A stretch of DNA of 64,000 bases, from NCBI GenBank assembly GCA_964449895.1, contig CAYVBY010000003.1, positions 62,001-126,000 on the forward strand, in the 5' to 3' direction. Positions 26,504 to 34,890 of this stretch are shown here, piece by piece. A model generated the notes under the pieces. It saw only the letters and a list, made by a program, of their open reading frames with translations, was not told where the DNA came from and searched no databases. A program made the position numbers and the translations under genes. The DNA comes from Intestinibacter sp964449895 (GTDB taxonomy: Bacteria; Bacillota; Clostridia; Peptostreptococcales; Peptostreptococcaceae). How positions within the stretch are numbered: position 1 is the stretch's first letter; every line of letters starts with the position of its first letter.

Positions 26504-27169
26504 ATGAATGATATCAAGGTAAAGACATATACATCTGTTATTTCAAGGATTCCTCTGTATGTGGTGGGAATTTTTGTAATAGGATTTGGGATTGTTTTGT
26601 GTGTCAAATGCGGACTAGGAATATCTCCTATCAACAGTATTCCTTATGTACTTTCTTATATTTGGCTACTTAGTCTTGGAATTTTTTCAATTATTTTTTA
26701 TTTGGTAAATATTTTTATACAGCTGATGCTTAGTCATAAGAGCGACTATATCGGAATAATTCTTCAGCTTCCAGTATCATTAGTTTTTGGTCTTGTAATT
26801 GATATGTGGAATGCTATTCTTCCTTGTGTTACAACAATTGGAATGAAAATCCTTTATTTGGCTGGTAGTGTATTTTTTACAGCTTTTGGTATTATGTTAC
26901 TCGTTGCCATGCATTTGGTTCCAGATCCGCCTACAGGAACAGTTCAGTGCATTAGTCGATTTACAAAGAAAAAATTAGGTAATATTAAAATCATCTATGA
27001 TGTTTCTTGCGTAGTGATTTCTCTTTTTATTAGCTTTATGGGACTACATAAAATGCTGGGATTTGGAATCGCTACAATTGTATCTGCCCTATGTGTTGGA
27101 AAAATTCTGGCATTTATGCAAGGAACTATTGGTAAAAAACTAAAGAAGCATTTCCCAGATCCTGTATAA
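26504..27169 (+). CDS. YczE/YitT-type integral membrane protein (DUF6198-like)
   Basis: A 221-residue protein with five or six membrane segments. 'VVGIFVIGFGIVLCVKCGLG', 'SPINSIPYVLS' and 'VAMHLVPDPPTGTVQCISRF' match the YczE/YyaS family of unknown function. Start ATG 26504 behind AAAAAGGAGGTATGATTTT. DNA here is visibly richer in G and C and uses different codons from its neighbours, as does the next gene. The pair was probably acquired together with the MATE fragment before it. Confidence 0.75.
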   Translation: MNDIKVKTYTSVISRIPLYVVGIFVIGFGIVLCVKCGLGISPINSIPYVLSYIWLLSLGIFSIIFYLVNIFIQLMLSHKSDYIGIILQLPVSLVFGLVIDMWNAILPCVTTIGMKILYLAGSVFFTAFGIMLLVAMHLVPDPPTGTVQCISRFTKKKLGNIKIIYDVSCVVISLFISFMGLHKMLGFGIATIVSALCVGKILAFMQGTIGKKLKKHFPDPV

Positions 27170-27211
27170 ATTAATTTGTTCCCAAAAGATAAAAATAGGA
27201 GGATTGATACT

Positions 27212-27499
27212 ATGCTAACACATGCACAGATTGAAAATACACAAAAAGAATTACAGGAAAACTACAGACGTCTTGGAATGAGTGAAGAGGATGTGCTAAA
27301 GGATTTAGGAATTTCAAAACAAGAACTTCTCAATGTTTTGAATATGGAACAGCCTTATCCGGGAAATGTGTGGATGGTCAGAGATTATCTTGAAGATAAG
27401 TTGATAGAAAAGGGAATTGAAATGATGCCATTTTCAAGTCTATCTGATCACAGTGTAAATCACTGGTATCCATATGAAACACCATGGAGGAAAGATTAA
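27212..27499 (+). CDS. DUF2316-family protein
   Basis: A 95-residue soluble protein, start ATG 27212 with TAGGAGG eight bases upstream; the frame is open further left but without a start signal. 'LTHAQIENTQKELQENYRRL', 'DLGISKQELLNVLNM', 'GNVWMVRDYLEDKL' and 'NHWYPYETPW' match DUF2316, an HTH-like family of unknown function. It is co-directional with the YczE-like gene 42 bases upstream and shares its less AT-rich composition. The 266 bases after it hold nothing I can recognise. Confidence 0.75.
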   Translation: MLTHAQIENTQKELQENYRRLGMSEEDVLKDLGISKQELLNVLNMEQPYPGNVWMVRDYLEDKLIEKGIEMMPFSSLSDHSVNHWYPYETPWRKD

Positions 27500-27765
27500 A
27501 ATTTAGAATTTATGGAGTAAAGACTTATGTGGATTATGTTATAATATAGACTTCTACAAAAAACGAGATAGATTATTTTATTTACTTGCAATTATTTTTA
27601 TTATATATATTAGTATTTGTAGTGAGTTTAATTAAATAGATTGGCAATAAATACAAAATAAATTTTTAATATTGCTTTTAAAAATTTATAATATGGGTAA
27701 ATAAATGATAAGATATATAATATAAAGAAAAATTAGTAAATAATATAAATTAGGGGGAATTAAAT

Positions 27766-28119
27766 ATGAAAAAATTTACAATACCAAATGAAATTTCAGA
27801 AGAATTAAAGAAAATATCAGATAAGTATTTAGAATGTGTATATATTAAGACCAATGCTTTTGATATATATTTAAATGATGCATATCGTGTAAATGTTACA
27901 TGTGATAAAGGGATAGAAAATATAAGCTTTAATACTAGAGTAAATATGAACAAATTCCCTGTAGAATCTGTTGAAGAATTAATATATGATAAAGTAGCTT
28001 TTGAAATATTTGATGATTTTTATGATGAAGATGAAGATTGTGAATTTTATTCAATACGCATAAAGGGTAGTGAGGTTAAACTTTATTTCTGCATTAATTT
28101 AGATAACCAAGATGAATAA
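27766..28119 (+). CDS. Hypothetical acidic protein, 117 residues
   Basis: Start ATG 27766 after TTAGGGGGAATTAAAT. Soluble, with a strongly acidic stretch 'DDFYDEDEDCEFYS' near residue 88 and beta-like segments. No family is recognised. It is a single gene with a terminator directly after it. Confidence 0.55.
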   Translation: MKKFTIPNEISEELKKISDKYLECVYIKTNAFDIYLNDAYRVNVTCDKGIENISFNTRVNMNKFPVESVEELIYDKVAFEIFDDFYDEDEDCEFYSIRIKGSEVKLYFCINLDNQDE

Positions 28120-28140
28120 TGTTATATTTTAATTATAGGG

Positions 28141-28170
28141 AGGGCTAGGTTTTTTACCTGGCTTTTTTTT
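28141..28170 (+). terminator. Terminator after 117-residue hypothetical gene
   Basis: GCTAGGT (28144-28150) pairs with ACCTGGC (28156-28162, one wobble), followed by eight T residues. Confidence 0.7.
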
Positions 28171-28231
28171 ATTACTTTAAAATTTAGTAAGAAAACAAAA
28201 AAAATAACAAAATTGATATTTGATATCATAT

Positions 28232-28250
28232 AATAATGAAAATTATGGTA
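28232..28250. promoter_or_regulatory. Weak Fur-box-like sequence before the PGR-motif cluster
   Basis: AATAATGAAAATTATGGTA matches 13 of 19 positions of the classical Fur consensus. In DNA this AT-rich a match of this quality may be chance. It lies 39 bases before the first gene of the cluster, where iron control would be expected if the ferrosome reading is right. Confidence 0.3.
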
Positions 28251-28288
28251 ATATATAAGTATAAATCACATGAGAAGGGAGGAAAATA

Positions 28289-28855
28289 ATGAACACAAAA
28301 ACATTAAGTGCATTAATTTTACTTTCTAGCCTTTTGATGTCATCTAAAGAGGATAAAGGCGAGCAAAAAGAAAAACTTCCAAATTTTAGGAATATATTGG
28401 AGGTAAAACATTCTATACCTGGGAGAATAAGACTTCAGTGCAATCCAATAAAAGAAAATTTAGAGCTTAAAGATGTTTTAATAAATACATTTTCACAAAT
28501 AAAAGGTGTAAATGAAATATCTGTCAATTCTTTAATAGGAACTATACTTGTTAGATATGATAAAAATTCTATGGATGCAGTTTTAATCATAGGTATAATA
28601 TTAAAAATTTTAGGATTAGATGAAGAGGTAGAAAACACAAATAAATCTTTAGTAACTAAAGAAAGTAAGGAAATATTAAATAGTGTAAGTCATGCAATAT
28701 ATGAAAAGACTAATGGAATTTTAGATCTAAAATCATCTGTAATGGTATTTATATTAGCATATGCAATTTATGATATAAAAACTAGACCAGGTTTAAGGCC
28801 AGCAGGTATTACTTGTTTATGGTGGCTTTATTCATATATGACAAGAGCACATTAA
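28289..28855 (+). CDS. HMA-like domain membrane protein with PGR motif (cluster gene 1)
   Basis: A 188-residue protein, start ATG 28289 behind GAAGGGAGGAAAATA. It has a short hydrophobic N-terminus, then an HMA-like ferredoxin fold (about residues 36-105) opening with 'VKHSIPGRIRLQC' instead of a metal-binding CxxC. A C-terminal hydrophobic region holds 'VFILAYAIYDIKTRPGLRPA'. The 'HS-x-PGR-[IL]-R' motif recurs in the next two genes. The protein is likely membrane-associated and acts with the ATPase encoded downstream. Ferrosome-locus proteins are a plausible comparison, but this is inference. Confidence 0.7.
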   Translation: MNTKTLSALILLSSLLMSSKEDKGEQKEKLPNFRNILEVKHSIPGRIRLQCNPIKENLELKDVLINTFSQIKGVNEISVNSLIGTILVRYDKNSMDAVLIIGIILKILGLDEEVENTNKSLVTKESKEILNSVSHAIYEKTNGILDLKSSVMVFILAYAIYDIKTRPGLRPAGITCLWWLYSYMTRAH

Positions 28856-28922
28856 TAAGAATATCTATATAATTTATAGAATTTTTTATTTCATAACGCG
28901 ATTATAAATTAGGAGAAAAATT

Positions 28923-29300
28923 ATGAATATTAAAAATCATATAATAAAGCATTTTATAAAATTTAAAATATCTCATTCAATACCTGGAAGATTGAGACTT
29001 AAGGTAATGAATGCATCTAAAATACCAGTTGAAGCTAGACAATATGACAAATATGTTATACGAGGATTAAATATGATAGATGGTATTGAAGATGTAGAAT
29101 TTAATTATGTAACAGGTAGTGTACTTATTAGATATGATGTAAAGAAGGTTTATGAAGAAAAAATTGTAAAATGGATAAATAAAGTGATAGAAATTGTTCT
29201 TGAAAATATGAATTTAATAGAAGAATATGGAACAATTAATATTGATTATGTAGTTACTACATTAGAACAAAAGCTAAAGGAAGAAATAAAATCAATATAG
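28923..29300 (+). CDS. HMA-like domain protein with PGR motif (cluster gene 2)
   Basis: A 125-residue protein, start ATG 28923 after TTAGGAGAAAAATT. It consists almost entirely of one HMA-like domain: 'ISHSIPGRLRLKV' followed by 'IDGIEDVEFNYVTGSVLIRY', with a helical tail. There is no CxxC and no clear membrane helix, so it may be a cytoplasmic or peripheral partner of the ATPase. Same strand and spacing as its neighbours indicate one operon. Confidence 0.65.
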   Translation: MNIKNHIIKHFIKFKISHSIPGRLRLKVMNASKIPVEARQYDKYVIRGLNMIDGIEDVEFNYVTGSVLIRYDVKKVYEEKIVKWINKVIEIVLENMNLIEEYGTINIDYVVTTLEQKLKEEIKSI

Positions 29301-29391
29301 TATAAATCTACTCAAGAAAATAAAAATTGATACAAGAGAAAAATATGTGTATTACATTAAAAATATCAACATTAGAGAAAGGAGAAAATAA

Positions 29392-31581
29392 GTGTTTGGA
29401 CAAAGAAAGGATTTGTTTGAAATTAGGGTAGTTCATTCATTGCCAGGAAGAATTCGTTTAAATTGTAAGGCAATAGGATATCTTAAAGAATTTAATGAAC
29501 AAATTTTAAAAAATATAATAGATTTAGGTTTTGTAAAAAAAGCTACTATAAACAATGTAACAAAAAATATACTTATAAATTTCGATAATAATAGAATTGA
29601 TGAAGTAGATTTAATTAATTTGATTTCGGATTTATTAAATAAGTATTATTTGTATGCATATAAAAAACATAGAGAACACGAGGCGTCTAATATAGTTGAG
29701 AGAGAAAGAGAAGAAGATGTAAATGATATAGCAAAAAGGTTAGTTCTTAATGTATCATTAATAGGTTATTCTATAGTTAAAAAAGCAACTGATTTACAAG
29801 CTGTATCTATATCTAATAGATTTCTAAATGTTAGCTCTATAGGAGCCTTATACTTAACTAAGTCATTATTTCATGATGGAATAGGTGGATTTATAAAAAA
29901 TAAAAAACCTAATGCAGATACGCTTACTATTTCATCTATAATAGCTAGTATATTGTTAGGAAATTCAAGATCTGCACTGACAATTATACTATTATCAGAT
30001 ATAGCAGAATTTATGACTAGTTATACCATGAAAAAAACAAGAGATTCTATAAAACATATGATAGATTTAAATGAAGAATTTGTATGGAAACAAGAAGATA
30101 ATGGATCTATCAAACGTATTTCTATTGAAAACGTAAAAGTAGGAGATAAAATAGTAGTACATACTGGAGAAAAAATCTGTGTAGATGGAAATATAATAAG
30201 TGGAGAAGCTATAGTAGATCAATCTGCTGTGACAGGAGAATATATTCCAGATATAAAAAAAGTAGGCAGTGAAGTTTACTCAGGAACACTTGTTAAAAAT
30301 GGAAATATAGTTATAGACACAAAAAGAGCAGGAGACGATACAGTAGTTTCTAGAATTATAAACTTGGTAGAAGATGCAGCTTGCAATAAAGCAAGACTTC
30401 AAGATTATGCAGATAAATTTTCAAACTATTTAATACCATTTAATTTTTTATTAGCAGGAGTTACTTATTTAGCGACAAAAAGTCCTACTAGAGCTTTAAA
30501 TATGATGGTAATAGATTATTCTTGTGGTATAAAATTATCTACAGCAACTGCTTTTTCAGCTACAATCAATAATGCTGTAAAAAATGGTATATTAATTAAA
30601 GGTGGCAATTACATAGAAGCATTAGCTGAGGCTGATACTTTAATTTTAGATAAAACAGGAACACTAACTGAAGGAAAGCCAGAAGTTTTAGATATAGTAA
30701 CTGCAAATGATATTTCTCAAAGAGATTTAATTGCAATTGCAGGAGCTGCAGAAGAGACATCTGCACATCCTATGGCAAGTGCAATATTATCAAAAGTTAG
30801 AAGTGAAGGCATAAAAATTCCGACACATACAGAAATAATTACTCATATAGCTAAAGGTGTTGAAACTAATATTGGAAAAGATACCATAAGAGTTGGGAAT
30901 AAAGCTTTCCTAAAAGAAAATAATATAGTCATTACTTTAGAATATGAAGCATTTAATCTAAAGAAAAAAGGTCAAAGTATAATATATGTAGCTAGAGGTG
31001 AAGAGTTATTAGGTATAATTGGAATTCAAGATAAGATGAGAGAAAATATGAAAAAATCTCTTAACAATGTCAGATACCAAGGTGTAGATGAGATACTTCT
31101 TTTAACTGGTGACTTGGAAGATCAAGCTAGTATAGTTGCAAGCAAAATGGGAGTAGATGGATATGAAGCAGAATTACTTCCAGAGGATAAGGCGGAAACT
31201 ATACTTAAATTACAATCCAAAAATTCTAGAGTGATAATGGTGGGAGATGGAATAAATGATGCTCCAGCTCTTGCTTATGCTGATGTAGGAGTATCTCTAG
31301 GTGGAGGTTGTACAGATGCAGCTATAGAAACATCAGATGTAGTAATACAAACAGATGATCCTATGGCTTTACCAGCAGTTATGAATTTATCTAAAAAAAC
31401 TATGAAAGTAGTCAAAGAGAATTTTGGAATAGTTATAGGTATAAATACTTTAGGATTAGTTCTTAGTGCAGCAGGAGTTTTACCAGTATTTTGGGGGGCT
31501 ATACTTCACAATTCAAGTACAATATTTGTAGTTTCAAATTCAATTAGATTATTATTTGCCAAAGTTGAAAATAAACGATAA
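29392..31581 (+). CDS. P1B-type metal ATPase with N-terminal PGR-motif HMA-like domain
   Basis: A 729-residue P-type ATPase, start GTG 29392 behind AAAGGAGAAAATAA. Order: HMA-like domain with 'VHSLPGRIRLNC' (about residues 12-90), membrane helices, actuator motif 'TGEYIPD', phosphorylation motif 'DKTGTLTEGKPE' and hinge 'MVGDGINDAPALAYADVGVS'. The membrane metal motif is 'DYSCGIKLSTATA', not the CPC, CPH or SPC of copper, zinc or cobalt pumps. The CxxC of ordinary HMA domains is missing. This combination places it in an atypical P1B group such as that of ferrosome FezB (P1B6). Transported metal is likely a first-row transition metal, possibly iron; not provable here. It stands in the middle of a five-gene cluster of membrane proteins. 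Confidence 0.85.
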   Translation: MFGQRKDLFEIRVVHSLPGRIRLNCKAIGYLKEFNEQILKNIIDLGFVKKATINNVTKNILINFDNNRIDEVDLINLISDLLNKYYLYAYKKHREHEASNIVEREREEDVNDIAKRLVLNVSLIGYSIVKKATDLQAVSISNRFLNVSSIGALYLTKSLFHDGIGGFIKNKKPNADTLTISSIIASILLGNSRSALTIILLSDIAEFMTSYTMKKTRDSIKHMIDLNEEFVWKQEDNGSIKRISIENVKVGDKIVVHTGEKICVDGNIISGEAIVDQSAVTGEYIPDIKKVGSEVYSGTLVKNGNIVIDTKRAGDDTVVSRIINLVEDAACNKARLQDYADKFSNYLIPFNFLLAGVTYLATKSPTRALNMMVIDYSCGIKLSTATAFSATINNAVKNGILIKGGNYIEALAEADTLILDKTGTLTEGKPEVLDIVTANDISQRDLIAIAGAAEETSAHPMASAILSKVRSEGIKIPTHTEIITHIAKGVETNIGKDTIRVGNKAFLKENNIVITLEYEAFNLKKKGQSIIYVARGEELLGIIGIQDKMRENMKKSLNNVRYQGVDEILLLTGDLEDQASIVASKMGVDGYEAELLPEDKAETILKLQSKNSRVIMVGDGINDAPALAYADVGVSLGGGCTDAAIETSDVVIQTDDPMALPAVMNLSKKTMKVVKENFGIVIGINTLGLVLSAAGVLPVFWGAILHNSSTIFVVSNSIRLLFAKVENKR

Positions 31582-31594
31582 GGTGGGGGTTAAA

Positions 31595-32389
31595 TTGGAT
31601 TATCCAGTAATAACAATGGAACATCGTATAGAAGGAAGAATTAGAGTTAAATTATCTCATTCGATAATAGATATTGAAGAAGCTGAAAAATTTTTTTATG
31701 AAGAAGAAGGCATAGAATATGTTAGGTATAACCCAGTGATAAAATCATTACTTATAAAATTTAATTCTAAAAAAATTACTACAGAGCATGTAATTTTTAA
31801 AATTGCAACATTGATATCAAAGATATACAGCTTTTGTAGAATTAAATTTATATCTAATAATAATAAACGTGACATGCCACTGCTTTCGTATTATTCTCTA
31901 ATATCTATATTAGGAGCAAATGCCGTAAAATATTTGAGTCCAACTACAGGACAAGTTCAAGAATTTATAAATTGGCTTGCAACAGGAACAACTGTAGGCG
32001 CAGTAGTAGAACATGGTTACCATGAAATGAAGGAAAGAGGCACAATAGACCCTGAAGTAATGTCTATAATGTACTTAATAAATGCCATAGGAAAGGGAAA
32101 TATGTTAAGTGCATCTCTTGTTACTTGGATAACTACATTTGGTAGACATATACTTAATAAATCTAATGAAGCTTTTATAATAAAAATTGAAAAAAAACAA
32201 ATAGGATGTCCTCCAAAGGATGTCTATGATGTATCTGTTATAACAGATAATGCCCAAACTAGCAAAATGGATTCTTTTAAATTATTTGCAAGTGAAATAA
32301 TTGAAAGTAGAAATAGATGCTTAATGAACACAGAAAATGGATGTGCAAGAGGCAATATTAACAATGGAATGTTTTTTAACATTAAATAA
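31595..32389 (+). CDS. Membrane protein resembling the N-terminal half of the adjacent ATPase
   Basis: About 264 residues. TTG 31595 is chosen because AAGGTGGGGG lies seven bases before it; the frame extends left into the ATPase gene. The N-terminus is again HMA-like with 'MEHRIEGRIRVKLSHSI', where the PGR is EGR. The rest holds hydrophobic helices ('DPEVMSIMYLINAIGKGN', 'MLSASLVTWITTFGRHIL') that line up with the first membrane part of the ATPase ('LTISSIIASILLGNSRSA'). Actuator, phosphorylation and nucleotide domains are absent. It may be a structural or regulatory subunit derived from the ATPase. Confidence 0.6.
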   Translation: MDYPVITMEHRIEGRIRVKLSHSIIDIEEAEKFFYEEEGIEYVRYNPVIKSLLIKFNSKKITTEHVIFKIATLISKIYSFCRIKFISNNNKRDMPLLSYYSLISILGANAVKYLSPTTGQVQEFINWLATGTTVGAVVEHGYHEMKERGTIDPEVMSIMYLINAIGKGNMLSASLVTWITTFGRHILNKSNEAFIIKIEKKQIGCPPKDVYDVSVITDNAQTSKMDSFKLFASEIIESRNRCLMNTENGCARGNINNGMFFNIK

Positions 32390-32415
32390 ATTAATTGAAA
32401 ATAGGAGGAGATATT

Positions 32416-32694
32416 ATGGCATTATTAAATGCAATAAACAAAGACCACCTAAAAGGTGTAGCAGTAGGAGTAGGCGTATGTGCAGTAGGTTACTATGTTT
32501 ACAAGAAAAACCAAGATAAAGTAGATGGATTTCTAAAAAAACAAGGTATAAATGTATCACCAGTAAATCATAAAGATTATGCTAATATGTCTATAGAAGA
32601 ACTTATGGAATCAAAAGAATTAATAGAAGATTTAATTGCTGAAAAGGAATTAGATATTGAAGCTACTGTTGAAGAAGCAGAAATAGTTGAATAA
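32416..32694 (+). CDS. Small Gly-rich single-span membrane protein (cluster gene 5)
   Basis: A 92-residue protein, start ATG 32416 with TAGGAGGAGATATT before it. One Gly/Val-rich membrane helix, 'GVAVGVGVCAVGYYVYKK' (about residues 13-30), is followed by an acidic helical tail. Gly-rich single spans are seen in small proteins of bacterial organelle membranes, which fits a ferrosome-like locus, but no family is recognised. It is the last gene before a terminator. Confidence 0.6.
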   Translation: MALLNAINKDHLKGVAVGVGVCAVGYYVYKKNQDKVDGFLKKQGINVSPVNHKDYANMSIEELMESKELIEDLIAEKELDIEATVEEAEIVE

Positions 32695-32717
32695 TATAAG
32701 TATTTATATTAAAAAAG

Positions 32718-32766
32718 AATAAGGATGTGGATTAAAGTACATTTAAATTTAGTCCACATCCTTATT
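32718..32766. terminator. Bidirectional terminator between PGR cluster and MATE gene
   Basis: Fourteen-base arms AATAAGGATGTGGA and TCCACATCCTTATT (32718-32731, 32753-32766) with A and T tracts on the flanks, between convergent genes. Confidence 0.8.
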
Positions 32767-32769
32767 TGA

Positions 32770-34149
32770 TTATGAAGTTTTTAATTCTTCTTTAGAATCT
32801 GACGGATTTTTATGAATAGATAATTTTTTATTAAGAATAATAAAATAAATAACGCAAAATGCTATTTGGACAAGGGTAGATGCTGGTGTTGCAAGTCCTA
32901 CATTAAATAAAGAAACTGGTTCTATTTTACTCATAAGATAAGAAACAGGAATTCTAACACAGAATGCCCCAAATATTCCTTGGAACATTACAAATGTAGT
33001 TTTACCACAACCGTTAAAATATCCTACCATAGAGAACATAACGGCAGTAAATAAACAATCTATTCCATAAGCTTTTAAATAATCCCAAGATGCAAGTACA
33101 ACATCTTCTTCGGTTGAGAATAAACCTGAAAGTAAGTTTCCGTGGAATATTGTAAAATAGAACATGAAAACTCCGCATAAGAAAGATGCTCCAACTGCAT
33201 AAAAAAGAACTTTTCTAGCTCTACTGTATTTTTTAGCACCGTAGTTTTGTGCAACAAATGCAGACATAGCTTGAGAAAAAGACGATGGAATAAGCATTAT
33301 AAATCCGCAAAGTTTTTCTGCTATACCAATGCCGGCAGATGCAACTACCCCCATTGAATTACCTATCATCATAATTACTAAGAATGAAAAATGGACTAGG
33401 ATATCTTGTAGTGCTATTGGAGCACCAAATTTTAGTATTTGTAGTGTAAAATCTTTATGAAATTTTATACTTTTTAGAGAAAAATCAAATGGAAGTCCTC
33501 TTTTTTTAATTATAAGTATAGATAAAACTACACTTATAGCTTGAGCAAGTACTGTTGCAAGTGCTGCACCTGTAGCAGCCATCTTAAATCCACCGACAAA
33601 TATTAAATCTCCTATAATATTTGCTATACAAGCTATGAAAACTGTAATAAGTGGAGTTTTTGAATCCCCAAGTCCTCTAAATATTCCTCCAATAACATTA
33701 TATGCGATTATAAATACTGATCCAGCAGCGCAAATTCTTAAATAAGAAACAGTTCCATCAAAGGCTTCTAAAGGAGCTTGTGTGAATTTGGCAATACTTG
33801 GTGAAAAAGTTACGAATATAGCAGTTAAAATAACAGCAACTATAGTAAATATTGCAATACCGCTACCTACTACATTTCCTGCTTCTTTTCTTTTTCCTTC
33901 TCCAAGTTTTTGACCAATTAATATGGTAATTCCCATAGTTAGACCTGTAATTAGTGCGGTTAAAATAATCATAACTTGGCTACCAGTTGATACAGCAGAT
34001 ACATCGGCAGCATGTCCAAATTGTCCAACTATAAGTAAATCTACAGCCCCATACATAGTTTGTAAAAATAATGCTAATAATATTGGAAATGTAAATTTTA
34101 ATAAGGGCGATAATATTTTTCCCTGTGTAAAATCTGATATTTCTGACAT
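32770..34149 (-). CDS. MATE-family multidrug efflux pump
   Basis: A 459-residue protein with twelve membrane helices. 'MYGAVDLLIVGQFGHAADVS' and 'GGIFRGLGDSKTPLI' are typical of the NorM/DinF-type MATE exporters, which expel cationic drugs using Na+ or H+. The start ATG (ends 34149) has AGGAGGACA upstream. A TTGACA/TATAAT promoter lies 65-92 bases upstream of the start, overlapped by a perfect palindrome, so the pump is probably under a dedicated repressor. Three intact MATE genes and one remnant occur in this window. Confidence 0.9.
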   Translation of the reverse strand: MSEISDFTQGKILSPLLKFTFPILLALFLQTMYGAVDLLIVGQFGHAADVSAVSTGSQVMIILTALITGLTMGITILIGQKLGEGKRKEAGNVVGSGIAIFTIVAVILTAIFVTFSPSIAKFTQAPLEAFDGTVSYLRICAAGSVFIIAYNVIGGIFRGLGDSKTPLITVFIACIANIIGDLIFVGGFKMAATGAALATVLAQAISVVLSILIIKKRGLPFDFSLKSIKFHKDFTLQILKFGAPIALQDILVHFSFLVIMMIGNSMGVVASAGIGIAEKLCGFIMLIPSSFSQAMSAFVAQNYGAKKYSRARKVLFYAVGASFLCGVFMFYFTIFHGNLLSGLFSTEEDVVLASWDYLKAYGIDCLFTAVMFSMVGYFNGCGKTTFVMFQGIFGAFCVRIPVSYLMSKIEPVSLFNVGLATPASTLVQIAFCVIYFIILNKKLSIHKNPSDSKEELKTS

Positions 34150-34202
34150 GTTGTCCTCCTATTAAATTACTTTTTATTTTAAAAATTCCTATTTATATTA
34201 TT

Positions 34203-34241
34203 TTCTAAAGTATATTATACTTTAGAAGATTATGATGTCAA
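34203..34241 (-). promoter_or_regulatory. MATE promoter with perfect 25-base palindromic operator
   Basis: On the minus strand TTGACA (34241-34236), 16 bases, TATAAT (34219-34214). The palindrome has 12-base arms TTCTAAAGTATA (34203-34214) and TATACTTTAGAA (34216-34227) around one central base and covers the whole -10 element. This layout is classic for a dimeric repressor (MarR or TetR type). No such regulator gene is adjacent. Confidence 0.7.
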
Positions 34242-34313
34242 TGATTAAAAAACAAGCTAAATTTATATCAAATAAATATTTTAATAAACAAATTTAATAT
34301 AATTATTTCATTG

Positions 34314-34350
34314 AAAAAAGATGATGCATTAATTTACATCATCTTTTTTG
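34314..34350 (-). terminator. Terminator of the ilvBN operon
   Basis: Arms AAAAAAGATGATG (34314-34326) and CATCATCTTTTTT (34337-34349) read on the minus strand end in T residues, 20-57 bases past the ilvN stop. Confidence 0.75.
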
Positions 34351-34370
34351 ATTTAAAAAATTTAAAAATT

Positions 34371-34871
34371 TTATCTATCTGTTACATTTATAGAACCTAT
34401 AGCGACACTACCACTTCTTACTACTATTATATTATTTGGGTATTGTTTTGAAAATATTGTTATAAGTCTATCTATTCTTTTTTCTGTATGAACGCATTGT
34501 AAAAGTACACTTTTTTTGCCAATATCTATTATATCCATGTCAAATACTTGTGCCATTTGGAATATATCAGTTTTATCTTCAGGAGTACAATTTTTTACTT
34601 TTATAAATAATAACTCCTTAGTGTGTGTTTCCATAGTAGTTAAGTCTATAACTTTTATAACTTCTACAAAACGATTTAGTTGTTTTTTTATTTGTTCAAA
34701 AGTAACATCATCACAGTAAACCCCAATAGTCATTCTAGATGTGTTTGGATCTTCTGTTTTGCCTACTGTAAGTGTATCTAAGTTATATAATTTAGCTGAG
34801 AATAAGCTTGAAATTTTTGCAAGTACCCCAGAATAATTTTCTACATAAAGAGCAATCCATCTTTTTTTCAT
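34371..34871 (-). CDS. ilvN: Acetolactate synthase small (regulatory) subunit
   Basis: A 166-residue protein with an N-terminal ACT domain ('YVENYSGVLAKISSLFSAKL', 'NLDTLTVGKTEDPNTSRMTI') and a C-terminal IlvN-type domain. It activates the catalytic subunit and confers feedback inhibition, usually by valine. It begins 19 bases after the ilvB stop on the same strand. Expression should follow the T-box before ilvB. Confidence 0.93.
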   Translation of the reverse strand: MKKRWIALYVENYSGVLAKISSLFSAKLYNLDTLTVGKTEDPNTSRMTIGVYCDDVTFEQIKKQLNRFVEVIKVIDLTTMETHTKELLFIKVKNCTPEDKTDIFQMAQVFDMDIIDIGKKSVLLQCVHTEKRIDRLITIFSKQYPNNIIVVRSGSVAIGSINVTDR

Positions 34872-34890
34872 AATATTTAAAAATTCCTTT

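Noticed and set aside
32337..32519. A 60-codon frame overlapping the last two genes of the PGR cluster
   Set aside because: It is out of frame with both flanking real genes and has Arg-rich shadow composition.
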